A DNA stretch of 64,000 nucleotides from Micromonospora sp. HK10 (GTDB lineage: Bacteria; Actinomycetota; Actinomycetes; Mycobacteriales; Micromonosporaceae): NCBI RefSeq assembly GCF_000982955.1, contig NZ_KQ058810.1:1-64000 (forward strand), read 5' to 3'. Positions 17,840 through 25,671 of this stretch are shown here, in pieces; position 1 is the first letter of the stretch; each line of letters opens with the position of its first letter. Under the pieces are notes generated by a model. That model searched no databases and was not told where the DNA came from. It was given only the letters and a program-made list of their open reading frames with translations. The translations under genes and the position numbers were made by a program.

Positions 17840-19743
17840 CGAAAATCTGATCCTTCCGTCTGGGGCGTGTTGGACGCGACCAAGCAGGCGAGCACGTCGT
17901 GGTAGGCGAGGATTTTGGCGGCGGCTCCGCGAACCCGATGGGAGAGGATCTCGTCCTGTCGCCACCGGTCGCCACTGACCTCGGCCACCCCCGGGAGGTC
18001 GACGTCGGCGTCCGGATGGCTGGTGGTGAAGGCGAGACGGACCTCCTCGCTGGCGTCGAGGTTCACCCCATCGGCGCGCAGAATGATCTTCATGATCAGC
18101 ACGACGTGCTTGTAGACCGCGCGGACATCGGGCTCGGGGTTCGCGGCGAGTCGCCGCAGCACCATCGCCACGAGCGGCAGCTCGCTGCGTGAGGCGCGGT
18201 CGTCGGCTGGTGCGTCGAAGGCGTTGAGTACGAGGTCGCTTCGGCGGTAGAGCAGGCCGCAGCCATCGCGGGCTATCTGCCGCACCGCGTGCAGTACCCG
18301 GGGTGGGACCAACCCGGCGAGCATCTCCCGGGTGGTGAACGACGACAGTGCGATCTTCTCCCCCGCCGGTCCGCTCCGGGGCACACGCCGGGTCTGAAGC
18401 CAGTGCAGCGGCAGCGTGTCGCGTACGACAAGGAGGTCGATGTCGCTCCATCCCGGTTGCCAGCCCTGATGGGCGAGGCTCCCCGTGGCGGCGACGAGCG
18501 CGGTCTCAGAATCGGTCAGCCTGGCGACGCAGTCCGCGAGAACCGCTTGCAGGGCCTCAGGTATGGCCGTGTCCGCATGCGGCGGAACCTTGGCCCCGGA
18601 CCTGCGGTGAACAACTTCCGTAACCGCCCTCTTCAGCGCGGCCAGGCTGCGGCCGTTGTCGATGACCGTGTCGGCGATCGACGCGATGCGGTCTCCACCC
18701 CGGCTTCGCTTGATCGCGTCGCGGGCGGAGAGCGACTCCATGGCCTCGGTGGCGCGCTGCGCGCGGAGCCCGTCCGGAAGGCGGAGGAACATAATCTCGC
18801 AGCGCTCCCCCCAGATCCTGCGGAGATGTGCTGTGGCGTCGAAGCGGTGCGCGCTCTCCAGGCTGATCCGGTGCGAGCCCGGGTTCAGCGCGGCGAATCG
18901 AAGGATCTCCTCCGTGAGCATCTGCGCCTGGGTCAGCTCGTCCCATTCGCGATACGGATCGGCCACCCCGAGCCGATCGGCGGCAAGCTGCATGAGGTAG
19001 CCGATCTTCAGCCGGGTGGCTGTGTGCTCCGTGCGCAGCAACTCGCCGACCGTGCTCTTGCCGCTCTCCGACATACCAGCGAGCACCCACAGGTGCTGGA
19101 TCCGGTCTGGCGGCAGCGGAACGACGGGCACGTCGAGTTGCGTCAGGACCTGGCGGATCTCGCGCTGCACGTCGAGGAGTGGGCGGTGCCCACGCACCAC
19201 GGTGGCCTCGTACTCCCCGCCATCGACTTGAAGGGCGATCGCCTCGGCCAGTCGCCGCTGATACTCGACGTAGCGTTCGGTGGTCGGTACAGGCTCGCGT
19301 GCCACGGCATGGTGCGCCTCGGCTACCGGCTGGTCGCTGTGGCGCAGCAGCAGGTGCAGCTCACGGCGCGGCGCGGGGGCATAGCGGCGTGCTCTGGCCT
19401 CAACGTGGGCGAGCGCCTCGGCGGTGGATGTGCCATCCTTGACCGCCGCTGTCGCCGCGCAGGTCGCCACAAGCATCGGCCAACCGCGGTCCTCCAACGC
19501 CAAGGAGCCGCCGCCGGCACACCGTGCGGCGTGGGAACTGAAGACGAGGTCGATGTGTTCGTCGGTGGTGCTGTCGACGAACCACCACTGACTGAAGTCT
19601 CGTCGCGACACCTCGGCCCATCGCCGGTCCCACCGATCGACTGTCCCGGTGAACTCGACATCCGGCATCGCCGACGCCAACCAGCGGGCGTTCGTGGTCT
19701 TTCCGACGTTGTCAGCACCGTTGAGGGTGACGGCGGTCCTCAT
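17836..19743 (-). CDS. Tandem P-loop kinase plus nucleotidyltransferase fusion
   Basis: A 635-aa protein with three parts. Residues about 1-200 are thymidylate-kinase-like, with Walker A NGADNVGKTTNARWLA. Residues about 215-390 are a second P-loop kinase, with Walker A LAGMSESGKSTVGELL. Residues about 405-620 are a nucleotidyltransferase of the pol-beta/minimal-NTase type with GSLAHQGWQPGWSDIDLLVV (GS...DID motif). The first two parts could phosphorylate nucleotides or small molecules, and the third could add a nucleotide to a substrate or protein. I took the ATG at 19743, which overlaps the DUF4254 stop. I know of no characterised protein with this exact order. Confidence 0.75.
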   Translation of the reverse strand: MRTAVTLNGADNVGKTTNARWLASAMPDVEFTGTVDRWDRRWAEVSRRDFSQWWFVDSTTDEHIDLVFSSHAARCAGGGSLALEDRGWPMLVATCAATAAVKDGTSTAEALAHVEARARRYAPAPRRELHLLLRHSDQPVAEAHHAVAREPVPTTERYVEYQRRLAEAIALQVDGGEYEATVVRGHRPLLDVQREIRQVLTQLDVPVVPLPPDRIQHLWVLAGMSESGKSTVGELLRTEHTATRLKIGYLMQLAADRLGVADPYREWDELTQAQMLTEEILRFAALNPGSHRISLESAHRFDATAHLRRIWGERCEIMFLRLPDGLRAQRATEAMESLSARDAIKRSRGGDRIASIADTVIDNGRSLAALKRAVTEVVHRRSGAKVPPHADTAIPEALQAVLADCVARLTDSETALVAATGSLAHQGWQPGWSDIDLLVVRDTLPLHWLQTRRVPRSGPAGEKIALSSFTTREMLAGLVPPRVLHAVRQIARDGCGLLYRRSDLVLNAFDAPADDRASRSELPLVAMVLRRLAANPEPDVRAVYKHVVLIMKIILRADGVNLDASEEVRLAFTTSHPDADVDLPGVAEVSGDRWRQDEILSHRVRGAAAKILAYHDVLACLVASNTPQTEGSDFR

Positions 19744-20309
19744 CGCGGCTCCCGATAGCTCTTGAGCGTGCGCCATTGAGGAATGCGGCGGCGACCTTCA
19801 TGGATGTCGAGCACAAGGGTGTCGAAAGCTTCGGTGAGTTCGGTGTACTGCTGGAGCGCCACCGAGGGATCGACTTCGCTCGGGCCCAACTGGGCGGTCT
19901 CCGAGAATCGCCTCCACCGAACCCACGCGATGGCCAAGCGGTCGACCACGGAGCCGATCGTCTCGGTGTGCAACGGTGCCCCGCCCGGCGGCCGAATCAC
20001 CTGCTCAACCCAAGAGTCGATCTCCCCGATGAGAGCCACCCGAGTGGCGTTGAGACGGTCGATCGATCTCTTGGCAGCAGCCACCACGTGGTCGTCAGCG
20101 GCCGGATCGCGGGAAATCGTCTCCGCTGCCCATTGTTCGCCGTGGTGCGAGGCGAGCCGGGACGCCGCGTGAAGGGGCACCGTCCAAACCTCTGGCAGAA
20201 CCCGCGGACGGCCGCCAAACGTACTGATGATCAGGTCTGAGCTGGGCAGCGGTGTACCAGACTGCTGGTTAGGGATGAGTGGTGGGTCACCGACGGAACG
20301 GAGGGGCAT
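19740..20309 (-). CDS. DUF4254-like protein
   Basis: A 189-aa helical protein. The segment LHTETIGSVVDRLAIAWVRW (about 118-137) matches the core signature I associate with DUF4254, a family often found beside glycosyltransferases. There is a strong internal ribosome site (AAAGGAGG, 8 nt before ATG 20309), so I annotate a separate start here, although the frame is open upstream into the HTH-TPR protein with no stop between them. It is the first gene of the fully overlapped operon. No function is established. Confidence 0.65.
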   Translation of the reverse strand: MPLRSVGDPPLIPNQQSGTPLPSSDLIISTFGGRPRVLPEVWTVPLHAASRLASHHGEQWAAETISRDPAADDHVVAAAKRSIDRLNATRVALIGEIDSWVEQVIRPPGGAPLHTETIGSVVDRLAIAWVRWRRFSETAQLGPSEVDPSVALQQYTELTEAFDTLVLDIHEGRRRIPQWRTLKSYREPR

Positions 20310-21503
20310 TGGGTGGGCCTCCTTTGATCCTTCGCAGGTCTTGCTACGGGGCGCGGTCGGTGCCGAGGGCGGTGGTCGGCTCTCACCGTGCTCGTGGCGG
20401 TGACCCTTGGTGGCGCAGTCCTGTCGGATGCGGGTGAGGTGGTAGGTCATGCGGGCGGTGGTGGGGTTTCCGGGGTGCTCACGGCGCTGCGTGGCGATGG
20501 TGTCGGCGAGGAGGTCCTGGGCGGCTTGGCAGTGGCCGAGGTCGTGCAGGACGAGGGCTGTTGTGGCGTGAACGGCGAGGGTTCGGTGGCCGCGTGGGCC
20601 GTCGCTGCTCGCGAAGTGCTCGCCGAGCTGCCGATAAAGGTGGTACGCGCGCTGATGGTGACCGGCACTGCGGTGAGCGGCGGCGAACAGGTGCAGGGCG
20701 TGCAGACTGCGCCGGTGCGTGGGGCCGTAAAGGTGGTTGGCGCTGTGGTGGGCGTACCCGGCCCAGCGAATGGCGGCATCGAGCTCACCGATCCGCAGGT
20801 GCAGTGCGGCAAGAAGAGTGCCGGCTTCGGCATGCACCGCATGGGGTGCGGCGGTCGCGGGGTCGATGCCAGTGAGGCTGCCGTGCAGGAGTTGCCGGGC
20901 ACGTAGGGGATCGCGGGCGGCGAGGTCGCGGGCAGCGGCGACACGCTTCGCGCGTTCGGTCTCCCGGCGGTCTGGGCTGGCCAACGGTGCCGCGCGCCAG
21001 GTCAGAGTCATATCGTGAGCGGCGGCGCCGACGGTGACGCAGGTCAGGATGCGGTGAGCGTGCATGGCGGCCAGGTGTGGGCGTGCCGGTGTCCCTGCGG
21101 GGAGAGGGATGATCCGTGGCGCGTGTCGCAGGATCGCTCGACCGACATGATCGGCGATGACGACGGCGTCGAGTGGCTTGGGCCAGCAGTCGTTTCCGCA
21201 GAGGTACGCCGGTGCCGCGGCGGCCGTCTCAGCCAGAGCCACCGCTTGATGGCAGAACTTGCAGCGCAGGAGTCCGGGGACCAGGTAGTCGTGCCGCGGT
21301 CCGGTGCCGTCCGCCCCTCGGTCCGCCTGCTGCGCCTGCGGAGCCGTGGCCTTGGTGACCCATTTCTGCACGATGCGGGGATCGAGGTCCATCTGGCGGG
21401 CGACAGTGGTGACGGCGCCGTAGGCCTTGACGATGCGGGCGTCGGCGACGCGCTGGACGACAGCGTCAACGAGGTCGGGCGGGTATCTGCTAGGGAAGGC
21501 CAT
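19740..21503 (-). CDS. HTH/TPR protein reading through into the DUF4254 frame
   Basis: The frame runs 587 codons from ATG 21503 (preceded by AGGACAG) to the DUF4254 stop. Residues about 1-50 resemble a transposase/phage-type helix-turn-helix (GAVTTVARQMDLDPRIVQKW). Residues about 75-120 have a zinc-binding-like CKFC...C. Residues about 190-380 are TPR-like helices (LRIGELDAAIRWAGYAHHSA, AYHLYRQLGEHF). After a Pro/Ser-rich linker the DUF4254 domain begins at an internal start with its own ribosome site. Two products, a long fusion and a short DUF4254 protein, are possible. The upstream part may regulate the operon (inference). Confidence 0.5.
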   Translation of the reverse strand: MAFPSRYPPDLVDAVVQRVADARIVKAYGAVTTVARQMDLDPRIVQKWVTKATAPQAQQADRGADGTGPRHDYLVPGLLRCKFCHQAVALAETAAAAPAYLCGNDCWPKPLDAVVIADHVGRAILRHAPRIIPLPAGTPARPHLAAMHAHRILTCVTVGAAAHDMTLTWRAAPLASPDRRETERAKRVAAARDLAARDPLRARQLLHGSLTGIDPATAAPHAVHAEAGTLLAALHLRIGELDAAIRWAGYAHHSANHLYGPTHRRSLHALHLFAAAHRSAGHHQRAYHLYRQLGEHFASSDGPRGHRTLAVHATTALVLHDLGHCQAAQDLLADTIATQRREHPGNPTTARMTYHLTRIRQDCATKGHRHEHGESRPPPSAPTAPRSKTCEGSKEAHPMPLRSVGDPPLIPNQQSGTPLPSSDLIISTFGGRPRVLPEVWTVPLHAASRLASHHGEQWAAETISRDPAADDHVVAAAKRSIDRLNATRVALIGEIDSWVEQVIRPPGGAPLHTETIGSVVDRLAIAWVRWRRFSETAQLGPSEVDPSVALQQYTELTEAFDTLVLDIHEGRRRIPQWRTLKSYREPR

Positions 21504-21528
21504 GATCTGTCCTATGGGGGTGGACGGG

Positions 21529-22110
21529 CTAGGCGTGCTGGTCATGCCAGCGGTCACCGATCGAGCGCGCGGAGTTGGTCGGCATGGTTCTGCTGGCGTG
21601 GTGTGGGTTGCGGCGCATGGGGTGCAGGCTCGGCCCGTTCGGCACGGTGAGGGGCGGGCGAAGCTTGTACCCGTAGCGGGTGAGCAGGCGTTCCGCTTCG
21701 GCGGGGACGGTGGTCCAGGAGGGCAGGTCGATGCGGTCGATGCGGGCGCGGTGATGGCTGAGCAGGGCGCTGCCGCAGCCGGTCTTCTGCCGCGTTGGGG
21801 ATACGGCGAGCAGCGCCAGGTGGTAGTGCGGTTCGGTGGGCTGCTGCTGTGCGATCAGGCCCTCAAGGGCGGTGAAGCGCTCAGCGTGTGCTCCGGCGGC
21901 CTCCACGAGGCGGGTCGGGTAGTTGGCCGGTGGTGGGATCGGTCGGTAGCGGTGAAAGCCGACGATGGCGGCGGTGAGGTGTACGTCGCCGAAGACCATC
22001 GCGTGCTCCACCCACACCGCGACGACGTCGGTCAGCACCCGGCGGCGCTGCGCCGCGTCCGGTACCAGCCAGCCGGCGAGCGGGCTGGGGTGCAGCGTGT
22101 CGGTGATCAA
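21529..22110 (-). CDS. GNAT-family N-acetyltransferase, N-terminus uncertain
   Basis: A 193-aa reading frame. The acetyl-CoA-binding segment HYHLALLAVSPTRQKTGCGS followed by ALLSHH (about 95-120) is the GNAT motif A with Q/R-x-x-G-x-G/A. The annotated start is a TTG in the middle of what looks like the normal N-terminus; a neighbouring frame just upstream reads VDSSIRIRAARWTD, a typical GNAT beginning. This suggests a small frameshift near 22120, either genuine or a sequencing error. The gene lies between the GPP34-family gene and the HTH-TPR gene, 26 nt from the latter. Confidence 0.6.
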   Translation of the reverse strand: MITDTLHPSPLAGWLVPDAAQRRRVLTDVVAVWVEHAMVFGDVHLTAAIVGFHRYRPIPPPANYPTRLVEAAGAHAERFTALEGLIAQQQPTEPHYHLALLAVSPTRQKTGCGSALLSHHRARIDRIDLPSWTTVPAEAERLLTRYGYKLRPPLTVPNGPSLHPMRRNPHHASRTMPTNSARSIGDRWHDQHA

Positions 22111-22190
22111 CGCGGCGACGGTCTGTCTGTCCAGCGAGCTGCGCGGATACGAATGCTGGAGTCCACGGTGTTGTCGTCCCTCTCGGCGGA

Positions 22191-22871
22191 TTATCGGTAG
22201 GTGGCGGTGGCGAGGTCACCGATCGCGGCGTCGACGGCGGCGGTGATTTCCCGGACGGGGCGGTGGTGCTGGGCGGCGATGGTCTTCAGATGGGCGGTGA
22301 GGGTGGCGGTGTCGTCGTCGAGGTAGAGGTGGTCGGCGAGGCCGAGGACGGCGACGAGTCCGGCGAGGGCGGCGGTGTGGTTGTCCGGTTGTTCGCGGCC
22401 GGCGGCGAGGTAGCGCAGGCGGGCGCGGGCGATGACGGCCCATTTGGTGTCGGTGGCGAGGTAGGCGTCGGCGCGGACCAGGCCGCCGAGGCGGCGGCGG
22501 GCGGTGTGGCGCAGGATCCCAGCGGCGACGAGTCCGGCGCGGGTGCGCTCATACAGGTCGTCGGCGAAGCTACGCAGAAATGCCTTCACCGTCGGAGTCG
22601 CACGGGAGTAGCGGATCGCGGCGAGGGCAGTGTCGGCAATCAGGTCACCGACCGGCTGGTCGGAGTTCAGGCGTAGCCACCAGTCCGCAGCCGGATGCTC
22701 GGCGTAGGAGTCGAGGGTGATCCGTCCGGCGAGGAACAGGTCGATCAGCACTGCGCCGGCCATGCCGAGGGCCAGGGCTTGGCGGTGCAGGTGCGACTGG
22801 CCGGTGTCGTCGTGGTGCCCGAGCAGGAACAGCTCGTCGCGCAGCGACAGGTGGGGTATCGACGCGGTCAT
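22191..22871 (-). CDS. GPP34 (GOLPH3-like) family protein
   Basis: A 226-aa helical protein with the family N-terminus LSLRDELFLLGHHDDTGQS (about 8-26) and GMAGAVLIDLFLAGRITL (about 36-53). Eukaryotic GOLPH3/GPP34 proteins bind phosphatidylinositol-4-phosphate; actinomycetes carry many paralogues of unknown role, probably membrane-associated. No signal peptide or membrane helix is seen. It lies just downstream of the acetamidase gene (9 nt apart, same strand). Confidence 0.8.
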   Translation of the reverse strand: MTASIPHLSLRDELFLLGHHDDTGQSHLHRQALALGMAGAVLIDLFLAGRITLDSYAEHPAADWWLRLNSDQPVGDLIADTALAAIRYSRATPTVKAFLRSFADDLYERTRAGLVAAGILRHTARRRLGGLVRADAYLATDTKWAVIARARLRYLAAGREQPDNHTAALAGLVAVLGLADHLYLDDDTATLTAHLKTIAAQHHRPVREITAAVDAAIGDLATATYR

Positions 22872-22880
22872 CCCAGGCCC

Positions 22881-23885
22881 CTATCCCTGCACGGCGGCAA
22901 GGGCCCGCAGCCGGGCGTGCGCGTCGCGGTAGGCAGCCTGCCGCTGCGGGAGCACGGCTTTGTCGATGGCCGCCAGAACGGTGTAGTTGGGGTCGCAGAC
23001 GTTGCCGATGGGCGCTCGCCCGGCCTGCGAGATGAGCTGATAGGCATCCAGCGTGTGCAGGCCGCACAGGTCGACGGTCCAGCCGGTGAGGTCCTGGTGG
23101 GCCATGCGGTAGGCGTCCTCCAGCGGGCGGGCGCAGCCGACCGACATGATCGCCGTGTCGGTTTCCAGACGCGGCCAGGCGGTGTCGGTACCCTTGATGA
23201 CCTCGACGGCGAGGGTGGTGACGGTGGCGATCTCCACGCCGACACCGCAGACTTCGCCGTGGCCTTGGCGGGCGTGTCCGTCGCCGAGGGCGAGCATCGC
23301 CCCGTGCATGTTCACTCCGAGATACAGGGTGGTCCCGGCGCGCAGTTCCGGGGTGTCGAGGTTCCCGCCGTAGTAGTCCGGGACGATCGTGGACCGGGAC
23401 TCCATGCCACCTGGGGCGACGCCGATGGTGCCGATCATCGGATCCAGCGGCAGCTCGACCATGTGGTCACTGGCGGTGGCCCGGTACCGGACGACGCCCG
23501 CGTGCCCGTCGATGTCGTACACCCACACCCGCTCGTCCAGCGGCGGCTGCAGGGTGGCGGTGTGCGAGGTCGACGTGAGTGCCCCGAAGTAGGGGAACGT
23601 CGCCGACACACCCCAGTCGCGGGCCGGCTCGATCGACACGAGGTGCACGGCGAGGGTGTCGCCGGGCTCGGCGTCCTCGACGAAGAACGGCCCCGACACC
23701 GGGTTCAGGTAAGGCATCTGACACACCTGCGACGGCAGGTCCGCACGCCCCCGCACCAGGCCGCCGAAGCAGTCCTCGGTGTGCACGGCGAACAGGTCGC
23801 CGGAGCGGACGTGGGCCACCGGCAGGCGTCCACCGAAGGTGTAGGCCAACTCGTCGCGGGCGGGACGGTAGGTGAAGTGACTCAT
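22881..23885 (-). CDS. Acetamidase/formamidase family protein
   Basis: A 334-aa protein of the zinc-dependent acetamidase/formamidase family. Features are FVEDAEPGDTLAVHLVSI (about 67-84), DHMVELPLDPMIGTIGVAPG followed by GMESRS (about 140-165), GGNLDTPELRAGTTLYLGVN and HGAMLALGDGHARQGHGEVC, which contain the family His/Asp residues. It hydrolyses short amides to acid plus ammonia in the cytoplasm. A GTG 9 nt further upstream would overlap the permease stop and is an alternative start. With the permease it forms an amide uptake-and-use pair. Confidence 0.85.
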   Translation of the reverse strand: MSHFTYRPARDELAYTFGGRLPVAHVRSGDLFAVHTEDCFGGLVRGRADLPSQVCQMPYLNPVSGPFFVEDAEPGDTLAVHLVSIEPARDWGVSATFPYFGALTSTSHTATLQPPLDERVWVYDIDGHAGVVRYRATASDHMVELPLDPMIGTIGVAPGGMESRSTIVPDYYGGNLDTPELRAGTTLYLGVNMHGAMLALGDGHARQGHGEVCGVGVEIATVTTLAVEVIKGTDTAWPRLETDTAIMSVGCARPLEDAYRMAHQDLTGWTVDLCGLHTLDAYQLISQAGRAPIGNVCDPNYTVLAAIDKAVLPQRQAAYRDAHARLRALAAVQG

Positions 23886-23890
23886 CGCGA

Positions 23891-25297
23891 TCACACCCGC
23901 TCCATGTCACGCCCGACGGTCTGGGTGGGGGCCAGGCCGGACAACACCGGCCGGCGGCCGGTCAGGTACAGGCCGGCCAGGACCAGCACGCCGAGGCCTA
24001 GCCAGGCCAGGCCGAGGCGCTGGGCGGCGATGTTGGCGTTCACCACCACGTAGGCGAGGATCACGAACCCAATTCCGGGCATGAGCAGGTGCGCGAACCA
24101 GTTGCCGCTGCGACGGCGGATCAGGTGGTGAACGACCACGGAGACGTGCAGGACCAGGAACGCCACCATCGCCCCGAAGTTGATCAGCGACGACAACAGC
24201 GTGATGCCATCCGCCCGGGTCGCCATGTACAAGCCCAGGGCGAGGGACACGACGCCGGTGAGCAAGGTCGCGTTGATCGGCACGCTGCGGCGCACCGACA
24301 CCTTCGCCAGGAACGCGGGGAGTTGCCGGTCGCGGGCCATCGCGTACAGCAGCCGAGACGTGGCGACCTGCGCGACCATCGAGTTCGGCAGCCCCCACGC
24401 GATCGCCGTCGCCACCGCGCACACCGTCGCCAGCCAGCCTCCGCCGGCCACCGCGGCGGCGTCGTAGAAGGCGGTGCCGTTCACGTCGCCCTCGGCCAGC
24501 AGCCCGCCGGGGTTGGGCACGAGCATCGCCGCCAACCACGTCTGCGTGATGAACAACACCCCGGCCAGGACGAGCACGGCCGCCATCGCCCGGCCGATCT
24601 GCCGGGCGCCGTCACGGGTCTCCTCCGCCAGCATGGAGATGCCGTCGAAGCCGAGGAATGACAGCACCGCGATCGACACCGCGCCCGCGACGAGGGACCA
24701 GGTGAAGGTGTCGGCGTTGTAGAACGCGTCCCAGCTGAGCCGGCCCTTACCGGAGGCGAGGGCCCAGCCGGCGACCGCTAGGAACACCGCCAAAACGATC
24801 AGCTCACCGACGAGCATCACCCGGGTCACCACCGCCGTCATGCGGATGCCGACCGAGTTGACGATCGTGTTGACCGCGACGAACCCGAGCAGCCACAGCC
24901 ACACCGGCACCGCGGGCACGGTGGAGTGCATCGCCACCGACGCCACCAGGTACAGCAGACCCGGCACGAGGACGTAGTCGAGGAGGATTACCCAGCCGGC
25001 GAGGAACCCGACCGGCGGGCTGATACCCCGACCGGCGTAGTTGTAGACGCTGCCTGACATGGGGAACGCCTTGACCATCTGCGCGTACGAGAACGCGGTG
25101 AACACCAGCGCCACCACACCGATGGCGTAGGCGAGGGCCACCATGCCACCGGAGCCGACGTAGACGCTGCCGAAGATCGCCATGGGCGCGATCGGCACCA
25201 TGTACACAAGGCCGTAGGCCAGGAGGTCCCGAAACCGGAGCTGGCGGCTGAGTTCCTGCTGATAGCCGTAGCGGGCCAGGTCGTTCGAGGTTGTCAT
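23891..25297 (-). CDS. APC-superfamily amino acid/amide permease
   Basis: A 468-aa integral membrane protein with about 12 hydrophobic helices, starting LAYGLVYMVPIAPMAIFGSV and with the helix-1 to helix-2 pattern of the APC superfamily (GSGGMVALAYAIGVVALVF; PMSGSVYNYAGRGISPPVGF). It imports amino acids, amines or, from its context with acetamidase, possibly short amides (inference). The GAGG ribosome site lies before ATG 25297. The gene reads away from the XRE-TPR regulator across a 374-nt divergent promoter region. Confidence 0.85.
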   Translation of the reverse strand: MTTSNDLARYGYQQELSRQLRFRDLLAYGLVYMVPIAPMAIFGSVYVGSGGMVALAYAIGVVALVFTAFSYAQMVKAFPMSGSVYNYAGRGISPPVGFLAGWVILLDYVLVPGLLYLVASVAMHSTVPAVPVWLWLLGFVAVNTIVNSVGIRMTAVVTRVMLVGELIVLAVFLAVAGWALASGKGRLSWDAFYNADTFTWSLVAGAVSIAVLSFLGFDGISMLAEETRDGARQIGRAMAAVLVLAGVLFITQTWLAAMLVPNPGGLLAEGDVNGTAFYDAAAVAGGGWLATVCAVATAIAWGLPNSMVAQVATSRLLYAMARDRQLPAFLAKVSVRRSVPINATLLTGVVSLALGLYMATRADGITLLSSLINFGAMVAFLVLHVSVVVHHLIRRRSGNWFAHLLMPGIGFVILAYVVVNANIAAQRLGLAWLGLGVLVLAGLYLTGRRPVLSGLAPTQTVGRDMERV

Positions 25298-25671
25298 CGG
25301 TAATCCTCACGAGGATGAGAAGCGCGAGCAGGGTGCGGAGAGACGCCTGCCGTGTGGTCGTCAACGACCCGACGGGGAGGGGCATCCGCGGTTGGCGTTG
25401 CTGTGGCAGCCACTTCATTCATCACCAACGGTGGCTACATCCGGACCGACGGTGATCCGGCTCGGCAAGCTTGCCAGCTCATCCATGTGAATGGATCCCC
25501 AGTGGTGGTGAGATTTCCCCCCACCCGTGCGCGTCCCCGACCTGCACAAACCTTGATCAATTAGTTGCTGCCTCCTCACCCCTGGGCCGGTGGCCTCGTC
25601 GCGCCCCGTACCGATTCCGATGAGAGGGGCGATACCGTGCGACAGGAGGCCGTACGTAGGAGGTGACCGCG
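25298..25671. promoter_or_regulatory. Divergent intergenic region between permease and XRE-TPR regulator
   Basis: A 374-nt stretch holding the upstream regions of two divergent genes. It includes an AGGAGGTGA ribosome site just before the regulator start. No clear -35/-10 pair, riboswitch or perfect inverted repeat was identified by eye. Confidence 0.4.

Noticed and set aside
18289..19758. A 489-codon plus-strand frame opposite the kinase/nucleotidyltransferase gene
   Set aside because: No motif and poor composition; antisense shadow of the fusion gene.
22695..24053. A 452-codon plus-strand frame opposite acetamidase
   Set aside because: Val/Gly/His-rich antisense shadow; the minus-strand acetamidase is clear.
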